Shown: positions 35,888 through 45,980, counted from the stretch's first letter. The stretch is DNA of 64,000 bases from an uncultured Flavobacteriales bacterium (GCA_943788145.1 CALSPD010000002.1:1-64000); one strand, 5' to 3'. The notes: generated from the letters alone by a model not told the origin. Made by a program: numbers and translations.

Positions 35888-36882
35888 GAAAAGCGCTAGG
35901 ACATATTTGCGGTTTACTGATTTGTTCGAGTCTGATCGTTTCAAACATGAACGCCCAGCAGGTCTATCAATTCAGTCAATATCAACAGAATCTATACATT
36001 CTAAATAGTGCTTCTTCGGGGGTGCATGACTATTTGGAGGTCAACATGAGTTATCGGAAACAATGGGCCGGCATAACCAATAGCCCAACCACCTATTATG
36101 TTAGCGCAAATATGCCCATTGGGAAACGGCTTGATATCAACCCAAAAGTTTCGTCATCAAGAATCAGTTCACCAAGTACGTATAACACCATCACCAGAAC
36201 ATCTTTTCATGCTGTAGGAGTTTATGCTGCTCAGGATTCTTATGGTCCTTATGGCTTAAACATCATCTCGGCTTCGTATGCATTCCATTTACCCATTGCA
36301 GAGGAATTGACACTGAGCTTTTCACCGAATGTGTCATTCAACTCCGTAACATTTGATCCAAACAAAGCTGTTGTGGAAGATGCCGTGGACCCTACTTATG
36401 CCAATTATCTTGGGAATCGAAACCAAAGCAGTCAAATGGACATTAACTTGGCTTTTTGGCTTTACCACGATCGATACTTCGTTGGCTATTCTTCCGATCA
36501 ATTGGTTCAGGACAAATTGAAGCTTTCGAATCAAGTTACGTTTGAAAAAATAAAAGCGCATCATAATTTCATTGCAGGTTACAAGATTCGATTAAATCGG
36601 AACTTGGTTTTAACGCCAAGCGCAATGGTGAAATATGTGAGTCAAGCCCCACTTTCTGCAGACTTAAATCTTCGACTTGACATTCAAGACCGCTTTTGGA
36701 CTGGCCTCACTTATCGCAACAGCAACACCCTATCTGGCATGGTTGGACTCTATCTAAATAATACCCTTCGATTTGGTTACTCCTTCGATTTCACCTTGTC
36801 TTCCTTGCAGCTACAGAATTCTGGTAGTCATGAGGTTATGCTGGGAATAAACTTGTTTAATAAGGAAAAAGCCGTTTTCTAA
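35884..36882 (+). CDS. PorP/SprF-family outer-membrane protein
   Basis: 332 residues. A signal peptide (ending near SNMNAQ) is followed by the family opening QVYQFSQYQQNLYILNSASSG and MSYRKQWAGITNSPTTYYVS. The rest alternates as beta strands for a 14-16-strand barrel and ends NLFNKEKAVF. In Flavobacterium, SprF is needed for surface delivery of SprB, and type B signal proteins are generally encoded next to such a partner. The ATG overlaps the adhesin stop by four bases, supporting a dedicated pairing. Confidence 0.93.
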   Translation: MRKALGHICGLLICSSLIVSNMNAQQVYQFSQYQQNLYILNSASSGVHDYLEVNMSYRKQWAGITNSPTTYYVSANMPIGKRLDINPKVSSSRISSPSTYNTITRTSFHAVGVYAAQDSYGPYGLNIISASYAFHLPIAEELTLSFSPNVSFNSVTFDPNKAVVEDAVDPTYANYLGNRNQSSQMDINLAFWLYHDRYFVGYSSDQLVQDKLKLSNQVTFEKIKAHHNFIAGYKIRLNRNLVLTPSAMVKYVSQAPLSADLNLRLDIQDRFWTGLTYRNSNTLSGMVGLYLNNTLRFGYSFDFTLSSLQLQNSGSHEVMLGINLFNKEKAVF

Positions 36883-36888
36883 ACCCAA

Positions 36889-39800
36889 ATGAAAAAAGCC
36901 CTTCTTCCCTTTCTATTCCTTTCAGCAACTGCGTTTTCGCAAGTTGATTTTAGCTTTTCTGACGTTGAACTGCTTTCTAATTCAATTAATTCGAAGTTTG
37001 AAGAAACCGCGCCAGTTTATGATGCTAAAAACGACATATTGTATTTCACGAGATCTCTTCATGTTGACAACATAGGTGGACCCCAAGCCGGCCAAGATGT
37101 TTGGTACAGCAAGTTCGAAAACGGTTCGTGGTCAGTCTCAGAAAACAACCTGCCTACCCTGAACAACAAGCTAAATAACTCCGTCATTGGAGTTTCAGCG
37201 GATGGAGAGGTTCTTTACCTCCTGAGCACTTACGCCCGCAAAGTGAGTCTACAAGATGGCTTTTCTTCGGCACAATTTAACGGAGAGATATGGGAACATC
37301 CTGAAAAACTAGACATTTCAGGGCTAAATTTTAAAGGTGATTTCTATAGTGGATTTGTAAACGAAATGGGCGATATTCTGATTATCTCTATGGATGATAA
37401 AAATTCGCTTGGCCAGGAAGACCTGTACATATCCATCTTAGAAGCTGGAAAATGGTCAAAACCTGAATGGTTAGGCGATAGCCTTAACTCTGCTGGTTAT
37501 GAAATATCACCATACCTGTTCCCGGATAATAAAACATTGGTTTTCGCGTCCAATGGACATGGTGGTTTGGGCGATTGTGACATTTTTTATGCATACAGAA
37601 AAGACAGTACATGGACCAACTGGACAAAACCAATAAATATGGGCGCACCTATCAATTCTACAGGCTTTGATGCATACGCCTACCCAGCCAACGATGTACT
37701 TTTCTTCTCATCCAACCGAGTTGATTCGCTGAGCAACATTTTTCAAGCACAAAATGAGAGTTATTACAAAGAGGCAGACACGGTTCGATTGTCATTTCGC
37801 ATGCACAAAACCTCGCTTTCTAGAGTAAAGGTTGATGTTTTTGACATGGCCGGAACCGCAATGGGTAGATACAGTTCCGCGAACGGAAATGTTGTAAACA
37901 TACCTGGGCTGAGGCAAAAGCAGGAATATCAGTTTATAGCAAGCCACGAAGACGTAAACGTTGCGCTGTTCACTCCTTACGTTCTAAACGTAAAAAAAGA
38001 GCCCATTTCCGAAATTGAAATAGATAAGAATGGTGAGATGCGTATAACTCCGGAATCGAAGGAAGCCAATAATAAATCCCCTCGACTACCAGACCCGGTT
38101 TACGTTAAAGGCATGTCTGGAATTTTTGAATTAGATGGGGTTCCGGTTCGGGATGTGATGTTGGGTCTCGTTGATAAGGATGGTTTCCCGACTCAATATG
38201 CACAAACAGATGCTGAAGGACGTTTTGAGTTTGCTGACACTCCTGACTCTGCTGAACTTTTTGTTGAAGTCATTTCAGACCTTCAATACATTAAGAAAAA
38301 TGGAGAACTGTTCTTTACGGACAACAATGGAGACAAACTCATAAAGGCCGAAACAGACGAATCTGGTGTATACACTTATCAAAATCTCAAGGCCAGTGAA
38401 ATGGCTCAACTTCAGCAAATGAAGGAAATGGATGCTAACAACCTGGTTGAAACGGGTGGCGTTTTTCGATATAAAAATCTTCCTCGAGAAGGCGTTAAAC
38501 TGTACTTACTTGATGAGAACGACAACATTATTGAAGAAGTAACCACTGACGCAAATGGAGAATTCAAATTCAAAAAACTTCGACCCGATGGTAATTTTCA
38601 AATTCGCGTTTCAGAGGAAGAAGACAGCGAATTTAATTCAGATGGCTTCGTTTACATGCTTGACGCCCAAGGCAATGTAGTTGGCGCATTAGAGTCGGAA
38701 ACCAATGGTGGTGGATTTACTTATCGCGCACTTAGCAGTCAATTGGCCAATTCATTAAGAAAATTCGAGGAAGAAGATGCGGGAATGTCGCTCCAGCGTA
38801 ACGTATTTTCTGTGGGTCTATTCAAATACAAATCGCTGCCGGCTGAAGGCACAATTTTAAGATTAATTGATGAAAACGACATGGTCATAGAAACGGCCAC
38901 AACCGATGCAAATGGTCATTTTGTGTTCTCAATGCTCGAGCCAGATCGGTCTTATCGCATAGAGCTTGTTGGGGCTGATGAGGTATACTTAAAAGAAACA
39001 GAAATGTATTTTGTTAGTAAAGAAGGTAAGGTTGTTACAGCCAAGAACGCCCCAGGCTCGCCTACTTATACTTTTTCGAAACTTTCCTCGGATTACTTCT
39101 TTAATGTAAATCAAATTAACGAACGCGAAACCCAGCTTCAAATCACAGAAAGCTTCAAAGATTTCAAGGGGCAGTTTAAATACCAAACCCTTCCCAAAGC
39201 CGGAGTTAAGCTTTATCTATACGATGAAAACGATAAGATCATTGATACGGTCTATACGGATGAAGAGGGAAACTTTGTGTTCTCAAAACTCGCGCGTGAA
39301 TCAAATTATTTCGTTCGATTAGCAGAGGAGGATATGTCGCTACTGGATGGCGCATCCTTCACTTTAGTTGATGAAGAAGGCAAGGAAATCGTGCAAGAAG
39401 AAGTCAACGAGGACGGTGGGTTCAGCTTTAAAACGTTACCTCGTTCGAGTCAAGCGGCATTGCTCGCGCAAGATGAGGCCAGTGATGGGAGCTTAGACGC
39501 TTCGCGATTTCTGAACTCAAACAAACAGGTAAAAATGGGCACTCCGAGTGAGTCAGCTAAAACACAAACCGCTGGGCAGACCCTCAAGCTAAATACAACC
39601 TATTTTCATTTTAATAGCGTTCGTTTAAGCGACAGAGATCGATATAAAATGAACCGAGAGGTCATAAAGGAGATTTTAAAAACTAGGCAGCCAATTCTGG
39701 TTGTTGGTTATTCTTGCGATTTAGGAAGCCCTGAAGAACGAGAAGCCTTTGCAAGGCTTCGAGCAGAAACAACTAAGGCTTATTTGATTAACGCTGGACT

Positions 39801-39918
39801 TACCGCAGATTTAATCGAAATCGGGACCGTTATTGACTCTTTGGATGGAACTCCAAATCCAACGTCAGACCAACGCGTTCAGAGCCGAAAAGTTGAGATT
39901 ATTCATTTGATCCCCTGA
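36889..39918 (+). CDS. OmpA-family protein with PD40 propeller and four internal repeats
   Basis: 1009 residues. A signal peptide is followed by a WD40-like (PD40) beta-propeller at about residues 30-300 (APVYDAKNDILYFTRS, SPYLFPDNKTLVFASNG, DVLFFSSNR). Four repeat units of about 119 residues follow from about 408 to 885, each with a carboxypeptidase-regulatory/CNA-B-like strand set (FRYKNLPREGVKLYLLDEND, then TTDANGEFKFKKLRPD). The C-terminal OmpA peptidoglycan-binding domain starts near 900 (YFHFNSVRL, then VVGYSCDLGSPEERE and LRAETTKAYLINAGL). It starts 6 bases after the SprF gene. It probably ties the adhesin-SprF complex to the cell wall, as OmpA proteins do in T9SS and gliding complexes. 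Confidence 0.92.
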   Translation: MKKALLPFLFLSATAFSQVDFSFSDVELLSNSINSKFEETAPVYDAKNDILYFTRSLHVDNIGGPQAGQDVWYSKFENGSWSVSENNLPTLNNKLNNSVIGVSADGEVLYLLSTYARKVSLQDGFSSAQFNGEIWEHPEKLDISGLNFKGDFYSGFVNEMGDILIISMDDKNSLGQEDLYISILEAGKWSKPEWLGDSLNSAGYEISPYLFPDNKTLVFASNGHGGLGDCDIFYAYRKDSTWTNWTKPINMGAPINSTGFDAYAYPANDVLFFSSNRVDSLSNIFQAQNESYYKEADTVRLSFRMHKTSLSRVKVDVFDMAGTAMGRYSSANGNVVNIPGLRQKQEYQFIASHEDVNVALFTPYVLNVKKEPISEIEIDKNGEMRITPESKEANNKSPRLPDPVYVKGMSGIFELDGVPVRDVMLGLVDKDGFPTQYAQTDAEGRFEFADTPDSAELFVEVISDLQYIKKNGELFFTDNNGDKLIKAETDESGVYTYQNLKASEMAQLQQMKEMDANNLVETGGVFRYKNLPREGVKLYLLDENDNIIEEVTTDANGEFKFKKLRPDGNFQIRVSEEEDSEFNSDGFVYMLDAQGNVVGALESETNGGGFTYRALSSQLANSLRKFEEEDAGMSLQRNVFSVGLFKYKSLPAEGTILRLIDENDMVIETATTDANGHFVFSMLEPDRSYRIELVGADEVYLKETEMYFVSKEGKVVTAKNAPGSPTYTFSKLSSDYFFNVNQINERETQLQITESFKDFKGQFKYQTLPKAGVKLYLYDENDKIIDTVYTDEEGNFVFSKLARESNYFVRLAEEDMSLLDGASFTLVDEEGKEIVQEEVNEDGGFSFKTLPRSSQAALLAQDEASDGSLDASRFLNSNKQVKMGTPSESAKTQTAGQTLKLNTTYFHFNSVRLSDRDRYKMNREVIKEILKTRQPILVVGYSCDLGSPEEREAFARLRAETTKAYLINAGLTADLIEIGTVIDSLDGTPNPTSDQRVQSRKVEIIHLIP

Positions 39919-39967
39919 CATTGTTATGACATACTTGGTTCGATTCTGATGGACTTTCGCGCTCAGT

Positions 39968-41215
39968 TTGAATCAATTTAACGTAATAGCATTAACCCAC
40001 CGGCAGCTAGGTCTCGATCTAGTTGGAAAGTACCATATAGAACCTGAATTACAGGCAGCTAGATTTAGACCCCACTTCGAAGAATTCGAGATCAAGGAGT
40101 TTGTTTTTCTTTCAACTTGTAATCGAGTAGAGTTTTTCTTTCGAAGCACCCAAATAGTAGACACAAAATTCGTTTTCCGTTTTCTCTCTGTCTATTATCC
40201 AACTATTGAACATGAGCACTTAAGTATAAGCGCGGAGAATTCCCGCATTTACAATGGTTTAGACGCCATAAGACATCTTTTCCATGTCGCATGCTCTCTC
40301 GATTCCCTAGTAGTTGGTGAACGAGAAATTATATCGCAAGTAAGATCTGCTTTTAACCGTTCTGTTGAATCGCAAATGTGTGGCGACTTTATTCGAATCG
40401 CAATTACCAATGCGATCGAAACGGCCAAACAGGTTTATACTGAAACCGAAATAGCTACTAAGCCCGTTTCTGTGGTTAATTTAGGGTTTCGCAAACTACT
40501 TGACCATGATTTTGGCGATAACGCCAACATCGTCTTTATTGGCGCTGGAACCACTATGGAGGCAATCGCGGGTAATGTCAAGTCAATGCCATATAAAAGC
40601 CTTAAGGTTTTTAATCGAACCCCTGAAAAGGCGAAAGCCTTGGCGAACAACTTGAATGGACAGGGCTATGGATTGGACTTAATGGAACAAGAAATTGGCG
40701 ATTTCGATGTCATCGTTACCTGCACAGGCTCGGAGCTTCCCATACTTACTTTAGATAAGTTTCGATCATTAATTAATGGTTCGAAAAAGCGCAAGGTAAT
40801 TTTAGATTTGGCCATTCCGACCGATGTCGATCCGGCCATTTTAGAGGAGTTCTCAATTGACTACATTTCAATTGAAGATTTAAAAGTTGAGGCAAAAAAC
40901 AACCTCAAAGAGCGAGAAAAAGAAGTTTTTCAATGCGAAAACTTGGTAGAACTTCGCTTGATTAAATTTGAAGAAGCCTTTCGAACTAGAAAGCTTGAGT
41001 TGGCCATGGCAAGCGTTCCAAAACTTATGAAGGAAATCAAAACCACGGCCATTGATAAAAAATTCGCCAAGGAAATTGAAATCATGGATGAAGCTGGCCG
41101 ACAGACTATGTTCAACGTTTTAGATTATCTCGAAAAAAAATACATCTCCATTCCAATGAAAATGGCCAAACAAGTGGTTTTGGATAAAGATTTAAAGGAT
41201 TCTATCATTGACTAA
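39968..41215 (+). CDS. hemA: Glutamyl-tRNA reductase
   Basis: 415 residues. Reduces Glu-tRNA to glutamate-1-semialdehyde, the first committed step of tetrapyrrole synthesis. The N-terminal catalytic domain has the nucleophile Cys in FLSTCNRVEFFF and the motif SLDSLVVGEREIISQVR. The NADPH-binding domain is around VFIGAGTTMEAIAGN with NRTPEKAKALA, and a C-terminal dimerisation helix follows. The start is TTG at 39968; no ATG lies before conserved sequence and the resulting N terminus (MNQFNVIALTHRQ) fits the family. It overlaps the next gene by eight bases. Confidence 0.95.
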   Translation: MNQFNVIALTHRQLGLDLVGKYHIEPELQAARFRPHFEEFEIKEFVFLSTCNRVEFFFRSTQIVDTKFVFRFLSVYYPTIEHEHLSISAENSRIYNGLDAIRHLFHVACSLDSLVVGEREIISQVRSAFNRSVESQMCGDFIRIAITNAIETAKQVYTETEIATKPVSVVNLGFRKLLDHDFGDNANIVFIGAGTTMEAIAGNVKSMPYKSLKVFNRTPEKAKALANNLNGQGYGLDLMEQEIGDFDVIVTCTGSELPILTLDKFRSLINGSKKRKVILDLAIPTDVDPAILEEFSIDYISIEDLKVEAKNNLKEREKEVFQCENLVELRLIKFEEAFRTRKLELAMASVPKLMKEIKTTAIDKKFAKEIEIMDEAGRQTMFNVLDYLEKKYISIPMKMAKQVVLDKDLKDSIID

Positions 41216-42764
41216 ACCAGTAATAATCGGAAGCCGAGGTAGCGATTTAGCCCTCTGGCAGGCAAACTTTTTTCAAGCATCCTTAAATGAGTTAGGAATC
41301 GCTTCTGAGATTAAAATAATATCCACAAAAGGCGACCGAATCCAACATTTAAGTTTCGACAAAATAGAGGGAAAGGGGTTTTTCACCAAAGAGATTGAGG
41401 AATCTCTTTTAAATGAAGAAATCGATGTTGCGATTCACTCCCATAAGGATTTAGAAACTAGGTCTCCCGAAGGGCTTACAATAGGGGCTGTCAGTTATCG
41501 TGAAACTCCCACCGAATTGTTGTTGGTACACAAATCAGCGATTGACCCTTCCATGCCTTTCGGCTTCAAAAGGGGCGCAGTGGTTGGTACATCTTCCGCC
41601 AGAAGAAAATCTCAAATCAAAGATTTGCGTCCTGATATAACGCTAAAAGATATTCGAGGAAATGTTCCCACTCGAATTGAAAAACTAAAAAGCGGTGATT
41701 TTGATGCCATTCTACTGGCTACTGCTGGCGTTAAAAGACTCAAGTTGGATCTTGTAGGAATTTCGGCTAAAGAAATAGATGCTCGGCTATTTATTCCCGC
41801 TCCTGCTCAGGGAGTTTTAGCCTTTCAATGTCGCGCAACCGATGAACGAATAAAGGCTATCCTTTTGAAACTCCACAATCGTGAAGTTCAGGCTGCCATA
41901 GACATTGAGCGGGGAATATTGTCAAGTTTTGGCGGGGGTTGTCAAATTCCAATTGGCGTTCATGCAGAAAAGCAAGAGAATCATTTCGTTGTGCGAGCTT
42001 CATTTGCAAATGATTGGTCCGATTTTACGCGAAGAGTGAGGTTTAAAGCCGATTCGATAAGCGAGGCACTTTCCCATTTCCAAAAGTTAAAAACTAAGCC
42101 GCTTCCGAAATCTGTATTTATTTCAAAAGCTTTAGAATCAGATGATTTGCTTGAACGGGCCAGTAAATCTTTTGGCTTTCAATTATATGGAAAGGCGCTT
42201 ATTAAGATCACTCCATTCGAATTTGAACTTCCAGATAATTTCGATTGGATATTCTTTTCTTCTTCCAATGGCGTAAAAGCCTTTTTTGACCAAGTGAAAA
42301 ATGCTTTTCCTGCTGGTTTGAAGTTCGGTGCTTATGGCGAGGCCACGGCACAGACATTGGCTCAGTATGTGTCTCAAATTGATTTTGTAGCTTCTCCTGG
42401 TCAACCCAATAATGTCGCGTTTGAATTCAAAAATGTCCTAAAAGAGGATGTTGCGCTTTTCCCTTCTTCTGATATTTCTATGAACTCGATACAGCGTGAT
42501 CTAGCTCCAAATCAGTGCATAACCTTAAGTGTATATAAAACAACTGAAGTACACGATAGCCGTATTGACCCTTGTGAAGCCTATATTTTCACAAGCCCCA
42601 GTAATGTGCGGGCTTTTCACAATAGTTCCAATGAAATTTCATCATTAAGCAAGGTTATTGCCATAGGAACAAGCACAGCCAACGCATTGTCAGCTTTTGG
42701 CATAAATGCCGAAATTGCGGACTATCCGCATGATGCTGAATTATTTACTTTGCTGTGCTCTTAA
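41208..42764 (+). CDS. hemCD: Fused porphobilinogen deaminase / uroporphyrinogen-III synthase
   Basis: 518 residues. Residues 1-300 are HemC: IIGSRGSDLALWQANFF, DVAIHSHKDLETRSPEGL, GTSSARRKSQIKDLRP, GNVPTRIEKLKSG, and the dipyrromethane-cofactor Cys in SFGGGCQIPIGVHA. Residues about 305-518 are HemD-like (SVFISKAL, then WIFFSSSNGVKAFF and YIFTSPSNVRAF). Together they turn four porphobilinogens into uroporphyrinogen III. The start is a TTG overlapping the hemA stop, so translation is coupled. The fusion appears genuine, with no stop or shift between the parts. No other hem gene is in the window. Confidence 0.95.
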   Translation: MTKPVIIGSRGSDLALWQANFFQASLNELGIASEIKIISTKGDRIQHLSFDKIEGKGFFTKEIEESLLNEEIDVAIHSHKDLETRSPEGLTIGAVSYRETPTELLLVHKSAIDPSMPFGFKRGAVVGTSSARRKSQIKDLRPDITLKDIRGNVPTRIEKLKSGDFDAILLATAGVKRLKLDLVGISAKEIDARLFIPAPAQGVLAFQCRATDERIKAILLKLHNREVQAAIDIERGILSSFGGGCQIPIGVHAEKQENHFVVRASFANDWSDFTRRVRFKADSISEALSHFQKLKTKPLPKSVFISKALESDDLLERASKSFGFQLYGKALIKITPFEFELPDNFDWIFFSSSNGVKAFFDQVKNAFPAGLKFGAYGEATAQTLAQYVSQIDFVASPGQPNNVAFEFKNVLKEDVALFPSSDISMNSIQRDLAPNQCITLSVYKTTEVHDSRIDPCEAYIFTSPSNVRAFHNSSNEISSLSKVIAIGTSTANALSAFGINAEIADYPHDAELFTLLCS

Positions 42765-42840
42765 AATTAGAGACTTTTGCACTCAACCCATCAAGAGGAT
42801 TCCTCGCATTAACGTCACGCTACAACTAAAAAATATATCC

Positions 42841-45800
42841 ATGAGAATTAATTTATTTCTGTCGCTTATTGTTGCATTAGCAACAACTTATAGCGCACAA
42901 TCGCAACTTTCATCATCAAGTACGTTCATCAACGTGACCTGCGCAGGTGACAGCAACGGATCCATCACTTTTAGTGGTGTTGAAGCTTGCTTTGCACCCA
43001 TCACAGTCGTTCTCGATTCGATGCCGCCTATGTCGTTTAACACTTTGAAAAACGATGGTTACGACTATATTAATCATGGTACGGGAACTGGCGGAGATGT
43101 AGCTTTAGGGGTTGCTTCTGGCTCAACTTCGATTGGAGATGTATATGTGACAACAGGATGGTTTAAAGACTCCATCTCTTTTGACACCTTGACTGTTTAT
43201 GGAAATGGCGGTTCGTCCGAATCAGCTTTCATGGCTTGCTTTGACGCTGCCACGAATCAGGTGCTTTGGTTAGACGCTGCGACCTCAGGGTCGGGCACGT
43301 ATAATCGCGCATACGGAGTCGATCTTATTGGTGACAAAGCATACGTAGTCGGTTATTTTGAGGGAACCGCAAACTTTAACTCCGCAACCATTGTGTCAAC
43401 AGGTTCTTACCAAGGATTTATTGCCAAATATGACATTCCAACGGGCTTGATCGACACCGTCATTCAGGTGGGAAATGCCGGTTTAGATGAATGCTCAAAT
43501 ATTCGAGCTGGGGCTGATAACAGACTTTACGTAACAGGTGATTTCACCGGTTCGATCAGTTTAGCCGGCAACAACTATAGCACAAACGGCTCCTACGATG
43601 CCTTTGTCACGTGCTATGATTCCTCATTGGCAACAAACTATTGGGCAACCACTGGTGGTGGTAGTGGTGTTGATATTGCTGCTGATATTGTTCCTTATAC
43701 CGAGAATGGCGTAACCCAACACGCTTATCTCGTTGGATACATTGGCGGTAACGCAACTTTTGGTTCAAATTCACTAACAACGGCTGGGGGTCAAGATTTC
43801 TATGTGGCCAAAGTTGACACCTTAGGAAACTGGATTTGGGCGAAAAGAGGAGGCGGAACATCTACAGATAACGCATTCACCATTGACGTCAACTCTACTG
43901 GAGACCGATTATACGTTGGCGGCCAGTGGCGCAACACAATGACGTTTGGTGGTCAAAACTTCACCTCTAATGGAAACGCAGATGGTTTTATCGCTTATTT
44001 AGATACTGCAGGTGCGTTAGATGATTTATATCAAATTGGTGGAACCGGCTTAGATGGTGTTTACGACCTTCAAAGTATTGATGACGATTACTTGGTGTTC
44101 GCTGCGGGTATTGTTGGTACTTGGACTTATGCCGATTCAACATTTGTTTCCAATGGTGGCGTAGATGCGTTCGCAGCGAAAATTGGCCCTGATCAACACG
44201 AAATATGGGGTAAGAACTTTGGAAGCGCGGGCACAAATGGAGATGCGTTTAACTCCATTTCAGCAGGACCAAACAAACGATTACACTGTGCAGGATATAT
44301 TGGGTCTAATGCTTCATTTTACCAAGCTGGACTAATCGCTGTAGGGTCTAGTGATGCCATTGTCGCCAATGGCACCATAATGGGGTTTGCAGATACAACC
44401 ATTGTTTTGAGCAACCTTGGCGGTGGCGAACACTACATCACAATGACAGACTCCAATGGGAATGTTGTTATTGACACAATTATTATCTCCGAACCAAATC
44501 CTATTTCTATCACAGGAGTGGTGACAAATGCATCATCAGGCGGGTCTAGCGATGGCGAAATCGACATTACAGTGACGGGAGGAACACCTGGATACACCTT
44601 CCTTTGGTCTAATGCAGCAACGACAGAAGATGTTACCGGTCTTGCGTATGGAAGCTATACCGTTACCGTTACCGACAGTAATGGATGCATCGACACAGCT
44701 TCATTTTTAATAGATACGACCTTGAGCATTTTTGGTGTAACAGCCCAAATCACTAATCTAGCTTGTGGTGGAGACTCCAGCGGAGCCATAGACTTAACTG
44801 TTACTGGGGGCACAACGCCTTACACATTCGCATGGAGCACTGGAGCATCTTCAGAAGACATCTCAGGGCTTGATGGCGGTGTTTACACAGTCACAGTTAC
44901 AGATAGTGACACGAATTCTTATATCGACTCATTTACAGTTACTGAGCCTGCTCCAATAATGATTTCGGGAACGATTACTTCGCCTTCAACGGGTACAGCG
45001 ACCGATGGCGCAATTGATGTTACGGTTAGCGGTGGAACACCGCCTTACGCCTTCCTTTGGAGCAATTCAGCAACGACAGAAGATTTGTCTGGAATTGGAA
45101 TAGGCAACTATACCATCACGGTGACCGATTCCACTGGCTGTTCAGCTTCAGCATTCTTTTTAGTAGATACAGTAGCATCTCTTAACCTTGCCCTGACATC
45201 AAGTGATGTGACCTGCACAGGAACAGATAATGGCGCAATCGACTTAACGGTTATTGGAGGCGTTTCTCCATATAGCTTCGCATGGAGTAATGGCGCAACA
45301 ACGGAAGATATCTCCGCGCTTGCAGCTGGAACATATACCGTAACTGTCACAGATAATGCATCTCAAGTCGCAAGTGAATCCGCTATAATAGTCTCAAACC
45401 CTATTTACCCTGATCCAATTGTTGGTCCTATAACGGGTGCGGCATCGGCTCAAGCTTGGCTTTCATATAGCTACAATGTGCCAGCAACAACGGGGTCTAA
45501 TTTTGTATGGACGGCAAGTATTGGTACGGTGCAATCAGCGGCCAGTAATACTGCTTCTATATTATGGAACGCAGGGCCTAGTGGCGCGGTGTATGTTTCA
45601 GAAACCGATGCCAATGGTTGTTCGGCCGTTGATAGCCTCGAGGTAACCATTCTTTTTGTGGGAATAGATGAGTCAGACGAGAATGCGATTTTGGTTTACC
45701 CAAATCCAACTAAAGATCAATTGCACATTGAGCTTCCTAGTTCTTTTGCGAATCCTACGTTGACAATAAACGACATTAGCGGACGCATGGTTTATACATC

Positions 45801-45915
45801 TCGAACCAATAGTTTGATGAACACAGTTGATGTTAGCGACTTTAAACCAGGGATGTACATTCTTCATTTGACAATAGGCGACACTAATATCTCACACAAG
45901 TTCATTGTAGATTAG
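42841..45915 (+). CDS. Surface or secreted SBBP-propeller/SprB-repeat protein with T9SS type A signal
   Basis: 1024 residues from the ATG at 42841, chosen because a clean signal peptide begins there (MRINLFLSLIVALATTYSAQS). One SprB-like repeat is followed by a beta-propeller of SBBP type at about residues 60-510 (repeating DAFVxxYD and GDVYVTGxF-like strands). Four SprB repeats follow (DGEIDITVTGGTPGYTFLWS, then SYTVTVTDSNGC). The type A T9SS domain comes last (ILVYPNPTKDQLHIELPS, then LTINDISGRMVYTS and GMYILHLTI). It is probably cell-surface exposed; the ligand is unknown. It follows hemCD by 76 bases and is followed by a terminator. Confidence 0.9.
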   Translation: MRINLFLSLIVALATTYSAQSQLSSSSTFINVTCAGDSNGSITFSGVEACFAPITVVLDSMPPMSFNTLKNDGYDYINHGTGTGGDVALGVASGSTSIGDVYVTTGWFKDSISFDTLTVYGNGGSSESAFMACFDAATNQVLWLDAATSGSGTYNRAYGVDLIGDKAYVVGYFEGTANFNSATIVSTGSYQGFIAKYDIPTGLIDTVIQVGNAGLDECSNIRAGADNRLYVTGDFTGSISLAGNNYSTNGSYDAFVTCYDSSLATNYWATTGGGSGVDIAADIVPYTENGVTQHAYLVGYIGGNATFGSNSLTTAGGQDFYVAKVDTLGNWIWAKRGGGTSTDNAFTIDVNSTGDRLYVGGQWRNTMTFGGQNFTSNGNADGFIAYLDTAGALDDLYQIGGTGLDGVYDLQSIDDDYLVFAAGIVGTWTYADSTFVSNGGVDAFAAKIGPDQHEIWGKNFGSAGTNGDAFNSISAGPNKRLHCAGYIGSNASFYQAGLIAVGSSDAIVANGTIMGFADTTIVLSNLGGGEHYITMTDSNGNVVIDTIIISEPNPISITGVVTNASSGGSSDGEIDITVTGGTPGYTFLWSNAATTEDVTGLAYGSYTVTVTDSNGCIDTASFLIDTTLSIFGVTAQITNLACGGDSSGAIDLTVTGGTTPYTFAWSTGASSEDISGLDGGVYTVTVTDSDTNSYIDSFTVTEPAPIMISGTITSPSTGTATDGAIDVTVSGGTPPYAFLWSNSATTEDLSGIGIGNYTITVTDSTGCSASAFFLVDTVASLNLALTSSDVTCTGTDNGAIDLTVIGGVSPYSFAWSNGATTEDISALAAGTYTVTVTDNASQVASESAIIVSNPIYPDPIVGPITGAASAQAWLSYSYNVPATTGSNFVWTASIGTVQSAASNTASILWNAGPSGAVYVSETDANGCSAVDSLEVTILFVGIDESDENAILVYPNPTKDQLHIELPSSFANPTLTINDISGRMVYTSRTNSLMNTVDVSDFKPGMYILHLTIGDTNISHKFIVD

Positions 45916-45943
45916 ACTTCTACATAGTCTCCATTAGACATAG

Positions 45944-45980
45944 AGCCCTAATCCACCATGTTGGATTAGGGCTTTCTTTT
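45944..45980 (+). terminator. Intrinsic terminator after the SBBP protein
   Basis: AGCCCTAATCCA at 45944-45955 pairs exactly with TGGATTAGGGCT at 45962-45973, followed by a T-rich run. The rest of 45916-46183 shows no gene, only the second terminator at 46126. Confidence 0.88.

Noticed and set aside
28748-39918. The large repeat-rich operon considered as a polymorphic toxin or contact-dependent inhibition locus
   Set aside because: The C terminus is a T9SS type B sorting domain, not a toxin domain, and no immunity gene follows; SprF and OmpA partners explain the context.
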